Counted from the first letter of the stretch, positions 1 through 10,175 are shown. The stretch is 10,876 nucleotides of DNA from Pseudomonadota bacterium (GCA_023445495.1 JAEXLC010000068.1:1-10876), one strand, 5' to 3'. A program made the numbers and translations. Notes: generated by a model not told the origin, from the sequence alone.

Positions 1-622
1 GCGCATGATAGCGCGCCCAGCCCGGATAGCGGCTGCGGCCGATGTCCCAGCTCTGGATGAAGCTGAAGATCAGCGGGCTGGTATCGATCCAGACATCGGC
101 ATCGACCGGGCGATAGTCCCGGCCCGACATCGCGTCGCGCAGCCGCAGCGCGCGGTCGTACAGGTCGCCGGCGGCATCGTCATAGTCGCCGAACTCGCCG
201 CGCGGCGCGGCCTCGCCATCGGCGTCATAGACCATCGCCAGCCGCCCGCCGTCATAGCCGAAGCTCATCCCCGGCTCGACCGCGAGGAACGGCCCGCGCG
301 CGCCCGGCGCGAAATAATAGCTGCGGATCCCGCCCTCGCCGGCATCCTCGACGATGATCGTATAGCCGTCGGTCGTCTGCCAGGCCCAGGGCTCGGCGCC
401 TTCGAAGGGAAAGGCGAAGTCGGGCGGCGAGTCGCCGATCGCGTCCCACAACGCATCGGCGCGGTCGATCCACTGATAGTCCTCGGCGGACTGGGGCGTG
501 GATTGCCCCGCCCCCTTCACCGCCGCCGCCTTCGCAACCGGCGCCGCCGCCATCGCCGGCCCGGGCATGGCCATCGCCACCCCCGCCAGCACGCTCAGCC
601 GGAACATCCTCTCGAACCGCAT
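1..622 (-). CDS. Exported protein of unknown function, N-terminal part (runs off left edge)
   Basis: An open frame reads from ATG at 622 leftwards to the window edge without a stop, giving 207 visible residues; the C-terminus is missing. The start is supported by a good ribosome-binding site (GGAGGG) about seven bases upstream. The protein begins MRFERMFRLSVLAGVAMAMP and continues to an AMA/AAP-like cleavage site around residue 25, which looks like a Sec signal peptide, so export to the periplasm or beyond is likely. The mature part is acidic and rich in aromatic residues (for example EDYQWIDRADALWDAIGD, then GYTIIVEDAG, RSYYFAPGARGPFLAVEPG and DVWIDTSPLIFSFIQSWDIG). It has no cysteine pairs or catalytic motif that I recognise. 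It is on the same strand as res but 122 bases downstream with its own ribosome-binding site, so it is probably a separate unit. I do not recognise the family. Codon use is strongly GC-biased and typical of the host. Confidence 0.75.
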   Translation of the reverse strand, partial: MRFERMFRLSVLAGVAMAMPGPAMAAAPVAKAAAVKGAGQSTPQSAEDYQWIDRADALWDAIGDSPPDFAFPFEGAEPWAWQTTDGYTIIVEDAGEGGIRSYYFAPGARGPFLAVEPGMSFGYDGGRLAMVYDADGEAAPRGEFGDYDDAAGDLYDRALRLRDAMSGRDYRPVDADVWIDTSPLIFSFIQSWDIGRSRYPGWARYHA

Positions 623-744
623 CGCCCATCCCTCCTGCATGTCCGCGCAAATCTCCGCCCCGGGCGCTGAACGGCGGGTGAAATATGCGTGCAGCTTTGT
701 GAAAGGAAAGCGCCTCGGTCCGCGCAGATCACGCCTCGACGGGC

Positions 745-3417
745 CTATAAGGCTGCGCGGACCTGATCGCGCACGTCGCGACCTTCGGCATCCTTTCGAA
801 CTGCCAGAACATAGAGCCCGCGGCCACCGCTCTTCGCCTGCCAGAGCAGACCCACGGCGCGCTTCTCGGCGGCTTCTTTGACAAGATGATCGCCCTTGTA
901 TTCCACCACGAGCAGCCGGCCGTCCTGCAGCTCCGCCACGAAATCGGGATAGGTCCAGCCGCCCGCCACCGGGAGCCGAAAGGCATTGGGGTGGTTGGCG
1001 ACGTTGCGCACCCAATGTTTCACTTCGCTCAGCGCATCGATCAACTGCGCTGCCTTGAACTCCTCGCCGTCCTCGCCGCCATCAAAGGCCGGCACGCGAT
1101 CGCTGCCCAGGAAATGCTTGGCGAAACCGTAGCTCCCCCGATAGCGAGGAATCCCGTCGAACATGCCGTCGAAGAAGCGGAACCCTGCTTCGAACGAGAC
1201 CTCCACCGTCGCATCGGGCGCGAACAGACAGGTCTGATAGGCATGCCGGCGCGACGCTTCGCGCAATGCCTTCACACGCTCGTTCAACCGGCGCGCGAGC
1301 ACGAAACGGCAGCGCATCAGCGAGCGGAGCGCAATCCGCCGCGGCCCGGTGAGCCAGGCCACCACTTCGGTCAGCCATTTGACCATATCGGAAGCCGCCA
1401 CATCGTTCGCCCGCACCTGACGAAACAACAGATCGACCAGGCCGGATTCGGTCCAGCCGGCCACGGGAATATCCAGCACCAACTGGTCGGCCTGATCGCT
1501 GCGTTGCAGCTGCAGCCGTTCGCCGTCCAGGTCGATGACGAACCCGTCCGATGTCTCAGCAACGTCGAATTCGCTCGGTGTGAGCTGGGCCGAGGCATCA
1601 CTGAGCGACCAGTCGAAATATTCGGCAAAGCGTTCGCTGTCCGCCAGCACCAGCTCGCCCTGCACCCGTGCGGTCAGCGCCGGCACGATAAAGGTCTCGC
1701 CGCGCTCCGCCGGCGATGCCTGATGCGCATGTTCGGCGTGGAACTTGGCAACCTCTTCCCGGAAGCGGGTCGCGGCAGGCGCAGGCAGGGCGACAGCCGC
1801 TGCCTCGATCTCGTCTTCGCGCAGAAAACCCGTCACATGGAGCACCGGCAGGCCGCCCTGCCCGGCCTCAACCACGATCTTTCCCGGTACCGCCGCCTTG
1901 GCCTGGGCCAATGCGCCGATATCGGCATCGATTGCGATGCGCGCCGACGGCCTGGGGGGGCGACGCTCGCCCCACAGCCCTTCCGCGTCCGCCTCGCCGA
2001 AACCGGGCTGTGCCTCGATACTCGCCTCGGCCTCCTGCTCCTCAAAGCCCATCTTGGCGACCATTCGGTCCTTCAGCATGGTCGCGGCCTCGGCGAAATC
2101 CTTGCTGACCAGATGGGCATAGGCCTTGTTGAGCATCGGCGATCGGCGGCGGGTGGCATAGGGCATGCGCAGCACACGCCCCAGCAGCTGCTCGGCATCG
2201 GTCGCGCTGCGGATGTTGGCCACGGAACAGAAGACATAGGCGAAGGAGCAGTCCCAGCCCTCCTTCAACGCCTCCACGGTGATCACGAAATCGATCAAGG
2301 GATCGGCATTGGGATCGAACAGGTCGATCCCGTCCAGCTCGCGCTGATCCCCCGTAGCGACCGCAATCCGCTTCGCTTCGATATGGTGCACATCGATCAG
2401 ATGCTGCTTCAACACCTCCACGGTCACTTCGCGGTCGCGGTCCTCGGCCTGGAACAACACGATCGGCCGGATATAGCCTTCCTTGTCGCGAGTTGCCTCG
2501 TCGGCCAGCTCGGCGCGCTTCTCGATCGCACCGGTCACTGCGCCCTCCCAGCTCCGATGCTCCGCCAGCACCACGGGCAGCTTGATCATCTGCTCGTTCT
2601 TCAGCTCGAGCGCCGACACCGAATGCAGGATGTTGCTCTTGGCATTGGGCGTCGCGGTGAATTCCACGATCGCGCTTGGATTCACCCGGCCCTGCACTTG
2701 CCGCGACAGGCCACTCACTGCCTTGTGCGCCTCGTCGACGATCATCAGCGGGCGATGCAGGTGCATAAGATTGGCAAAGCTGTAGCGGATGTCGGCCGGA
2801 TCGGCGCCGAGCTTCTCCGCGACTTCGCTTCCCAGCGTCTCGAGACCGGGCGCACGCTTGTCCACCTTGGCGAACAGCGGCTCCAGCGCCTCATGATGAT
2901 CGTAGACCTTGCGCCCTTCGGTGTCCTCCACGCGCAGGGTCTGGATCGTGCCCACGAAAATACAGGGATGGCGGCCCAGATCCTGCGCCTGCATGCGCGC
3001 GAAATCGCTCATGTCGAACACGCGCACCGGCTCGCCGAAAGCCTCGGCAAGCGCCTGGCGATAGGGATGGCGCGGATTGTTGAGCGCTTCCACGGTCTGC
3101 CGGCGGATCGTCTTGGTCGGCACCAGCCACAGCACCAGCGGCGCCGGCGAATCCATCCATTTGTCCGCCGCGATCTTCACCGCATGCGCCGCCAGCAGCG
3201 TCTTGCCACCACCCGTCGGCAAGCGCAGGCACACATAGGGCACATCCTCAAGGCCAGGCAGCGGCACATATTTCCCGCCCCAGCCATGGAGGCGCTTCGC
3301 CTGCTCCGGCTCGCGGGTGATAGCCTCATAGGTCGCCTGCGCGCCGCGCAGTCGCGCCTCCTCGAAGAAGCGCGCCAGCGTATCCAGCGTATCGCGCTGA
3401 TAGGTTTTGAGCAGCAT
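745..3417 (-). CDS. res: Type III restriction enzyme, Res subunit (helicase-nuclease)
   Basis: This is the motor and nuclease subunit of a type III restriction system. It would form a complex with Mod, translocate or slide on DNA in an ATP-dependent way, and cut unmethylated foreign DNA. The 890-residue product has superfamily 2 helicase motifs in order: PTGGGKT (Walker A, residues 67-73), DEAH (228-231), TATP (254-257), EGWD (386-389) and QLLGRVLRM (410-418). Near the C-terminus, YPDF (823-826) followed by VVEYKGDH (D825 ... E839-x-K841) fits a PD-(D/E)xK nuclease site, so both activities appear intact. The length is close to that of other Res subunits. Its ATG (3417-3415) shares one base with the mod stop (TGATG), so translation is probably coupled to mod. 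Ordering mod before res is the usual arrangement, and it would let host DNA be methylated first. The stop is TAG at 747-745. Long open frames on the opposite strand here are codon-bias shadows. Confidence 0.95.
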   Translation of the reverse strand: MLLKTYQRDTLDTLARFFEEARLRGAQATYEAITREPEQAKRLHGWGGKYVPLPGLEDVPYVCLRLPTGGGKTLLAAHAVKIAADKWMDSPAPLVLWLVPTKTIRRQTVEALNNPRHPYRQALAEAFGEPVRVFDMSDFARMQAQDLGRHPCIFVGTIQTLRVEDTEGRKVYDHHEALEPLFAKVDKRAPGLETLGSEVAEKLGADPADIRYSFANLMHLHRPLMIVDEAHKAVSGLSRQVQGRVNPSAIVEFTATPNAKSNILHSVSALELKNEQMIKLPVVLAEHRSWEGAVTGAIEKRAELADEATRDKEGYIRPIVLFQAEDRDREVTVEVLKQHLIDVHHIEAKRIAVATGDQRELDGIDLFDPNADPLIDFVITVEALKEGWDCSFAYVFCSVANIRSATDAEQLLGRVLRMPYATRRRSPMLNKAYAHLVSKDFAEAATMLKDRMVAKMGFEEQEAEASIEAQPGFGEADAEGLWGERRPPRPSARIAIDADIGALAQAKAAVPGKIVVEAGQGGLPVLHVTGFLREDEIEAAAVALPAPAATRFREEVAKFHAEHAHQASPAERGETFIVPALTARVQGELVLADSERFAEYFDWSLSDASAQLTPSEFDVAETSDGFVIDLDGERLQLQRSDQADQLVLDIPVAGWTESGLVDLLFRQVRANDVAASDMVKWLTEVVAWLTGPRRIALRSLMRCRFVLARRLNERVKALREASRRHAYQTCLFAPDATVEVSFEAGFRFFDGMFDGIPRYRGSYGFAKHFLGSDRVPAFDGGEDGEEFKAAQLIDALSEVKHWVRNVANHPNAFRLPVAGGWTYPDFVAELQDGRLLVVEYKGDHLVKEAAEKRAVGLLWQAKSGGRGLYVLAVRKDAEGRDVRDQVRAAL

Positions 3418-4955
3418 CAGCGCGCCCTCACATCATAAGGGGTCTGCTTGAAGGTAATCCGCTCGGCCTTCAGCGTATCCGCGCCGAGGCGATTGGCTTC
3501 GCCATAGATCGTGATCGGCCCCGCGAAATCGCCGGCCGCAGCGCGCACCATCGCTAGCGTCGTGCGCGTCAGCACATTTCCGCCCGAAACCCGCTTGTCT
3601 CCCAGGATGTCGTTGTACAGCAGAGCCAGCCCGGCGCCATCATGCGCGCCGAGAAACGGCGAAGCGCCGAACGCCGCACCGCCGGTGGGAGCAGACACCT
3701 CGGTTTCGGAAAACCAGATATGCGCCGCCAACGTGGCAAAGCCGATACCCGGCGCGATCGTCCCGTCGGTATCGAACACAGGGCCGCCGAGCCGATAGAA
3801 ATCGAAACCGCCGCCTCCTTGCCAGCCCAGGGCCTTGCTGATCCCGCCCTGCTCGCCTTCGATCACCTTGCGCAGCCGCGGCGCGCAATGCGTGACCGCA
3901 TGATCGCCCATCTCGATGCCGATCCAGCGCCTGCCCATCTTGTGCGCAACCGCGGCCGTGGTGCCGGAGCCGAGGAAGGAGTCGAGAACGAGGTCGCCGG
4001 GGTTGGTGGCGATGTGGAGGATGCGTTGAAGGAGGCGCTCGGGCTTTGGGGTCGCGAACACGTCGATCGCCGAGATGGCGAGAATCTCCTTCTTCGCGTC
4101 CTGCGTATGTCCAACTTCCTCGTAGGACCAAAACGTCTGAGGCACGATCCCCTGCTTAACCTCCGAAAGGAATCGCTTTATCTGGGGAATTGCATTGCCG
4201 TCCCGGCCCCACCAGATGCGATTATCCCGATCAAGCTCCCAAAATTTCTGCTCGGAAACCCTCCAATAATTCCCCCCCGGCGGACGCTCAATAAAGCGAC
4301 CACTTGGCGTGGTGATAGAGTAAATACCTTTACTATAAAAATTTCTCGCAGAAAGGTCACTTGTCTTCCAAGGGCCTCGAGGATCGTCATCAGGATTTTT
4401 ATATGCCTTGTCCTGCTTTTCGGACCTGGGCATGAGGTTAGGGCGCCAGCGCTCTGCTTCCGCCGCGTAAACTAAAATGTAGTCGTGATCCTCGGAGAAA
4501 TGCCGTGCAGTCGATTTCGGCGAATAGTTCTTACGCCAAATCATCGTAGATAGGAAATTCGACCGACCGAATACCTCATCCATCAGAACCTTGAGGTAAT
4601 GCCCCTCATTGTCGTCGATCGATACCCAGATGCTGCCATCCTCGGCGAGCAGATCCCGCAGCAGTTCCAGGCGCGGATAGATCATCGCCAGCCATTCGCT
4701 ATGCTCCAGGCTGTCGTCATAATGCTCGAAGGCGCTGCGCGTATTGTACGGCGGATCGATATAGATGCATTTCACCTGGCCGCGATAATAGGGCAGCAGG
4801 CTCTTCAACGCTTCCAGATTGTCGCCCTGGATCAGCATGTTGCCACTTGCCGCTTCGCCAACGGAAAGCGCCGCGTCGCGTTCCAGCAGGCGATAGGGCA
4901 CGGTGTCCGCAGCCTTCAGGTCGCGGTCGCGCGTCATCCACTGCAAGATCGGCAT
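3417..4955 (-). CDS. mod: Type III modification DNA methyltransferase, Mod subunit
   Basis: This is an adenine-N6 DNA methyltransferase, the recognition and protection subunit of the type III system. The 512-residue protein has the beta-class order of motifs: DPPYNT (motif IV, catalytic, residues 67-72), then a long variable target-recognition region (about 130-290), then DSFLGSGTT (motif I, S-adenosylmethionine binding, 325-333) and RRWIGIEMGDH. The C-terminal end (about residues 360-512) finishes in ITFKQTPYDVRAR, which I recall as typical of this family. The N-terminus MPILQWMTRDRD resembles other Mod starts and supports ATG at 4955, although the ribosome-binding site is weak (GGGGA about a dozen bases upstream). 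DNA coding for the middle region is clearly more AT-rich than both ends, suggesting an exchanged recognition domain. It is divergent from uvrA and overlaps res by one base. At 512 residues it is shorter than the classical EcoP1I/EcoP15I Mod proteins. No simple-sequence tract that could drive phase variation was seen. Confidence 0.94.
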   Translation of the reverse strand: MPILQWMTRDRDLKAADTVPYRLLERDAALSVGEAASGNMLIQGDNLEALKSLLPYYRGQVKCIYIDPPYNTRSAFEHYDDSLEHSEWLAMIYPRLELLRDLLAEDGSIWVSIDDNEGHYLKVLMDEVFGRSNFLSTMIWRKNYSPKSTARHFSEDHDYILVYAAEAERWRPNLMPRSEKQDKAYKNPDDDPRGPWKTSDLSARNFYSKGIYSITTPSGRFIERPPGGNYWRVSEQKFWELDRDNRIWWGRDGNAIPQIKRFLSEVKQGIVPQTFWSYEEVGHTQDAKKEILAISAIDVFATPKPERLLQRILHIATNPGDLVLDSFLGSGTTAAVAHKMGRRWIGIEMGDHAVTHCAPRLRKVIEGEQGGISKALGWQGGGGFDFYRLGGPVFDTDGTIAPGIGFATLAAHIWFSETEVSAPTGGAAFGASPFLGAHDGAGLALLYNDILGDKRVSGGNVLTRTTLAMVRAAAGDFAGPITIYGEANRLGADTLKAERITFKQTPYDVRAR

Positions 4956-4988
4956 TCGAAAATCAGTCCCCGCTCAAAATCAGCCCGG

Positions 4989-5017
4989 ACCCTAGCCACG
5001 CGACGCTCGACCGGCAA
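4989..5017 (-). promoter_or_regulatory. Candidate promoter of mod-res
   Basis: Read on the minus strand, TTGCCG (5017-5012) is separated by 17 bases from TAGGGT (4994-4989), the latter preceded by GC to give GCTAGGGT. This partly matches the Caulobacter-type housekeeping promoter (TTGACGS, 10-14 bases, GCTAnAwC). Transcription would start near 4982, giving a leader of roughly 27 bases before the mod ATG. The -10 match is incomplete, so this is a plausible assignment only. Confidence 0.38.
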
Positions 5018-5084
5018 TCGATCGATCCCACTGCAACTGGCGTTTCGTGCCGGGCGTTCCTACATCCCACTAGAAACCCCAACA

Positions 5085-5099
5085 GAACAAAGCTAGAAC
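5085..5099 (+). promoter_or_regulatory. LexA (SOS) box of uvrA
   Basis: GAACAAAGCTAGAAC is a perfect GAAC-N7-GAAC direct repeat; on the other strand it reads GTTC-N7-GTTC. That is the known LexA operator form in alphaproteobacteria (different from the CTGT-N8-ACAG box of enterobacteria). It ends seven bases before the uvrA start codon. uvrA is a classical SOS gene, so position and function agree. The right half-site overlaps GCTAGAAC (5092-5099), an exact match to the GCTAnAwC -10 motif, so bound LexA would block the promoter directly. Confidence 0.85.
5092..5099 (+). promoter_or_regulatory. Candidate uvrA -10 element; mRNA probably leaderless
   Basis: GCTAGAAC fits the alphaproteobacterial -10 motif GCTAnAwC. 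A start point 6-8 bases downstream falls on or next to the A of the uvrA ATG at 5107. There is no Shine-Dalgarno-like sequence before that ATG, and an in-frame TAG at 5071-5073 rules out a longer protein. No good -35 box is visible at the expected distance. A leaderless or nearly leaderless transcript is therefore the simplest reading. Confidence 0.42.
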
Positions 5100-5106
5100 C
5101 CTCGGC

Positions 5107-8061
<2,955 letters not shown>

Positions 8062-8108
8062 GGCGCTTCCTATCCTTATAGGGAGAAGAGCCCGCTCGCC
8101 TGCGAGTT

Positions 8109-8132
8109 CGGCGCCCCTCTGGTAAGGCGCCG
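8109..8132. terminator. Candidate terminator hairpin after uvrA
   Basis: A perfect seven-base-pair stem, CGGCGCC (8109-8115) with GGCGCCG (8126-8132), closes a 10-base loop in the gap between the convergent genes. A smaller hairpin, CCTAT-cctt-ATAGG (8069-8082), lies directly after the uvrA stop. Neither is followed by a run of T on either strand, so intrinsic termination is uncertain. The convergent setting is the main argument. Confidence 0.35.
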
Positions 8133-8171
8133 ACAGTGCGACGTGTAGAGAATCTTGGTGTCTGAGATTCG

Positions 8172-8200
8172 CGTCGTAACGCAGCTGATCTGCGACGGCG
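8172..8200. terminator. Candidate terminator hairpin at the end of the accessory operon
   Basis: CGTCGT (8172-8177) plus CGCAG (8180-8184) pairs with CTGCG (8190-8194) plus ACGGCG (8195-8200). This gives an 11-base-pair stem with one G-T pair, an AA bulge and a five-base loop. It lies 12 bases past the TAG stop of the minus-strand beta-protein gene, where a terminator for that operon would be expected. No clear T-tract follows on the minus strand. Confidence 0.33.
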
Positions 8201-8211
8201 TCTCTCGCCAG

Positions 8212-9273
8212 CTATAGATCCTCACCCACAGGCTCATCTTGGACAACTGCGCCACCGGGTTGAGCAAAATGCGCTTGCATATTCATATGCAAATTAACTC
8301 GCACTGCCGCCGCCATTGCAGGAGCCCTGATTGCGGGATCAAGGCCTTGAGCCGTGCTCGCAATCATATAATCACCCCAAAGCCCGGAATCCTCATCCCA
8401 AATAGGATCCAAGACTACACGACTGGCAATATCCCCGTAAGATTCACCACCCTCACTACGCCATGCAGTCCAGTTCTCACGCCCAGCGATATCTATTCTT
8501 GGAACATTTATCATTGGGACGGGATCAGTAGGGGGCCTAGTGCTGCCCCAGTCCCCGTAGCAAAGAACACCTCTATTGATATTTTGCCTGACATTCTGAA
8601 AAAGAATTCTTTCCCCGATAGGGAAATTTGCCCGGGCGCCCATATTTCCGAAAGAATTGGGGAAACTGCTTCCTGCAATCACTATCTCAAATTCATCAGA
8701 CACATCTAGAATATGATTGGTTAAAGTAACACACTCCGCCGCCTGACCCAACACATCCATCCGCCATCCGCAGTCTATGACGAAAACTATGTTCTCTATT
8801 CCTCTAGCAAGACATTGCTGAGCAAAGTTGATGTAATCACCTTGCTGACCCACTTCAAATCGGAATATAGCCCCACGATCAATTACTCCGACTTGATCCA
8901 ACTGCAGCGCCATTTGTGGAGTAACACCACCCTCTCGCCGTATGACTGGAATGCGATTAGGTGAAATTGCTACACAATCGTAGTAATTCGCGAACCCCCC
9001 TTGAGGATCAAATAACCGAGCAAACTCTTGGTATGCAGGCCTATTTGACAAAGGCTCAAACTTAGTTCGATCCAAATCAAGACCAAACGCGCGATCCCCA
9101 AAGGCATCAGACAATACGTCGAATACCTTATGCAGCTGACGGGCGTTCAGCCACGGCCTAATTCTTACTACAGGCAGTATAAGATTCTTTGTCGGCGTCG
9201 GAAGTTCACGGAGAGCCCGCATTTCCGCCAAACGCGCATGCAAAAGAGGTACGTAAGTTCGCCCCTCAAGCAT
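8212..9273 (-). CDS. Beta-family protein (phage T4 beta protein-like, Pfam Beta_protein)
   Basis: The 353-residue product resembles the family named after the phage T4 'beta protein', whose biochemical function is not established as far as I know. The resemblance rests on the N-terminus (YVPLLHARLAEMRALREL), an internal IAGSSFP (198-204), and the late LCYGDWGSTRP (237-247). Hydrophobic strands alternate with helices through most of the protein: ILPVVRIRP 32-40, AFGLDLDR 62-69, CVAISPNRIPVI 100-111, AIFRFEV 135-141, IVFVIDCGW 162-170 and EIVIAGSSF 196-204. This suggests a TIM-barrel-like fold, which is my inference. No membrane segment or signal peptide is seen. The start codon immediately follows the peptidase stop (TAA-ATG), with GGGGGT upstream as ribosome-binding site, so it is the last gene of a coupled operon. 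The gene is clearly more AT-rich than uvrA, which points to horizontal acquisition. Similar proteins are found in accessory and defence-rich regions, so a role in phage defence or stress is possible but unproven. Confidence 0.75.
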   Translation of the reverse strand: MLEGRTYVPLLHARLAEMRALRELPTPTKNLILPVVRIRPWLNARQLHKVFDVLSDAFGDRAFGLDLDRTKFEPLSNRPAYQEFARLFDPQGGFANYYDCVAISPNRIPVIRREGGVTPQMALQLDQVGVIDRGAIFRFEVGQQGDYINFAQQCLARGIENIVFVIDCGWRMDVLGQAAECVTLTNHILDVSDEFEIVIAGSSFPNSFGNMGARANFPIGERILFQNVRQNINRGVLCYGDWGSTRPPTDPVPMINVPRIDIAGRENWTAWRSEGGESYGDIASRVVLDPIWDEDSGLWGDYMIASTAQGLDPAIRAPAMAAAVRVNLHMNMQAHFAQPGGAVVQDEPVGEDL

Positions 9274-9753
9274 TTACACCCCCAGCTTAATTCTCATTGC
9301 GGGCAAAGACACCCGGAATTCGCTCGCCAACCGCTCAACCTGCTGATCAACAGGAAGATGAGCCACCTCTCGCCGAGCAACCTCAACCTGAGTGTCCGGC
9401 ATAATAAGCACTGAGGCAAGCTTATTCGCCTCGACCTCTTTCTTATTGCTCAATGCTGATCGGAACATCACATCGTCAACAACGCCACCGCCAATATCTT
9501 GCCTATGAAGCAAAAAATGAGCGATCTCATGCGCTAACGTAAAACGTTGCCGCTCAGTGATATCGTAGCGATTCAGACGAATTCTGTATCCGGAGACGGC
9601 TGTATCTGACGGCTCAATTAAACCGGATATACCTGGTTGCAATGTCGATTTAAAAACTTCCAAACCGAGATCCGACGCCAAAGATCCCAGCTTTACCGGA
9701 ATCTCCGACATGTGCCGCCTCACAATATCAATGTATTTCTCTGGAATATTCAT
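9274..9753 (-). CDS. ImmA/IrrE-family zinc metallopeptidase
   Basis: The 159-residue protein has the gluzincin signature HEIAH (residues 75-79) within RFTLAHEIAHFLLH, then KEVEANKLASVLIMP (105-119). H75 and H79 are the expected zinc ligands, E76 the catalytic base, and E106 (or E108) the third ligand. This is the layout of the ImmA/IrrE family (COG2856). Characterised members cut a DNA-binding repressor after DNA damage: ImmA acts on ImmR in ICEBs1, and IrrE/PprI on DdrO in Deinococcus. The catalytic motif looks intact and the length is typical for a peptidase-only member. There is no helix-turn-helix domain in this protein, and no HTH repressor gene is adjacent. Its ATG overlaps the stop of the membrane-protein gene (ATGA), and its stop abuts the beta-protein start, so all three are translated together. 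The natural substrate is unknown; it could be a protein encoded elsewhere or an operon partner. Confidence 0.9.
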   Translation of the reverse strand: MNIPEKYIDIVRRHMSEIPVKLGSLASDLGLEVFKSTLQPGISGLIEPSDTAVSGYRIRLNRYDITERQRFTLAHEIAHFLLHRQDIGGGVVDDVMFRSALSNKKEVEANKLASVLIMPDTQVEVARREVAHLPVDQQVERLASEFRVSLPAMRIKLGV

Positions 9754-10148
9754 ACAGCATCCGGATCGAAGGGACTCTGATTCTCCAAATCGTTTGATTT
9801 GGGTTTTTTGAGCTCCAATTCTCTCCTAACATCCTCTTTAAGCTCATTTATAAGATCAACGTATCTCTGATCGCTAGCACTAAATCTACGCTTCAGGAAT
9901 TCCTCGGAGTTATGCTTCAAGCGATCTTCAAATGTCGCCCAGCCGATGATAGCCAAAACACCAATAAAAAGGGCCAGCGCCGCCAGGATCACACCCAACG
10001 CAGTGAGAATGATACTAATGAAATCAGCTGAAGTTATTTTGTCACTCGGCAGCAACTGCAAACCAGATCCTGCTTGAATGACGTACATCATAGCCGCACC
10101 CGCAAGCAGAAGTATCATGACTATGAGCACATCTTGTGCCGCCTTCAT
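9750..10148 (-). CDS. Small membrane protein with two predicted transmembrane helices
   Basis: This is the first gene of the coupled operon. From ATG at 10148 it encodes 132 residues, with transmembrane segments at about 7-25 (VLIVMILLLAGAAMMYVI) and 43-70 (FISIILTALGVILAALALFI). A charged C-terminal tail (about 71-120), rich in E, K and R, may be helical or coiled-coil and is probably cytoplasmic. An in-frame ATG at 10166 would add six residues (MFRGGG). I prefer 10148 because GAGG lies seven bases before it, and because the predicted transcription start falls at or near 10166, so the longer form would lack a leader. The stop (TGA) overlaps the peptidase ATG by four bases. I do not recognise a named family. 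Two hydrophobic helices plus a charged tail would suit a membrane anchor, a sensor or a pore-forming effector; this is inference from shape only. Composition is AT-rich compared with uvrA. Confidence 0.8.
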   Translation of the reverse strand: MKAAQDVLIVMILLLAGAAMMYVIQAGSGLQLLPSDKITSADFISIILTALGVILAALALFIGVLAIIGWATFEDRLKHNSEEFLKRRFSASDQRYVDLINELKEDVRRELELKKPKSNDLENQSPFDPDAV

Positions 10149-10160
10149 ACCGCCCCCTCG

Positions 10161-10175
10161 GAACATATGAGGAAC
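10161..10175 (-). promoter_or_regulatory. LexA (SOS) box of the accessory operon
   Basis: On the minus strand GTTCCTCATATGTTC is a perfect GTTC-N7-GTTC repeat, the alphaproteobacterial LexA operator. The same form lies before uvrA, where the minus-strand reading is GTTCTAGCTTTGTTC. It lies 12 bases before the preferred start codon of the membrane-protein gene and overlaps the predicted -10 element, the right place for a repressor. A wider direct repeat, GGAACATA (10160-10167 and 10171-10178), surrounds it. This predicts SOS induction of the whole three-gene operon. Confidence 0.72.

Noticed and set aside
602..620. GAAC pair near the start of the first gene resembling a LexA box
   Set aside because: The half-sites are separated by eight bases rather than seven, and they lie inside the coding sequence.
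886..3438. An 850-residue open frame on the plus strand opposite res
   Set aside because: It is the codon-bias mirror of res: rich in H, R and Q, with no recognisable domain, and it lies across a gene with complete helicase and nuclease motifs.
3417..4955. Phase-variable repeat tract in mod
   Set aside because: Type III mod genes are often phase variable, so I looked for tandem tetramers or homopolymer tracts; only short runs such as a C7 inside the gene at about 4273 were seen, not a convincing switch.
5056..5070. A possible second LexA box before uvrA (GTTC at 5056)
   Set aside because: Seven bases later the sequence is CCAC, not GTTC, so only a half-site is present.
8239..8709. Plus-strand open frame of 156 residues opposite the beta-protein gene
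   Set aside because: It has no recognisable motif and no ribosome-binding site, and it overlaps a better-supported gene that is coupled to its upstream neighbour.
10149..10166. Earlier ATG at 10166 for the membrane protein
   Set aside because: It lies at the predicted transcription start and within the LexA box, with no ribosome-binding site, while ATG 10148 has GAGG at a good distance.
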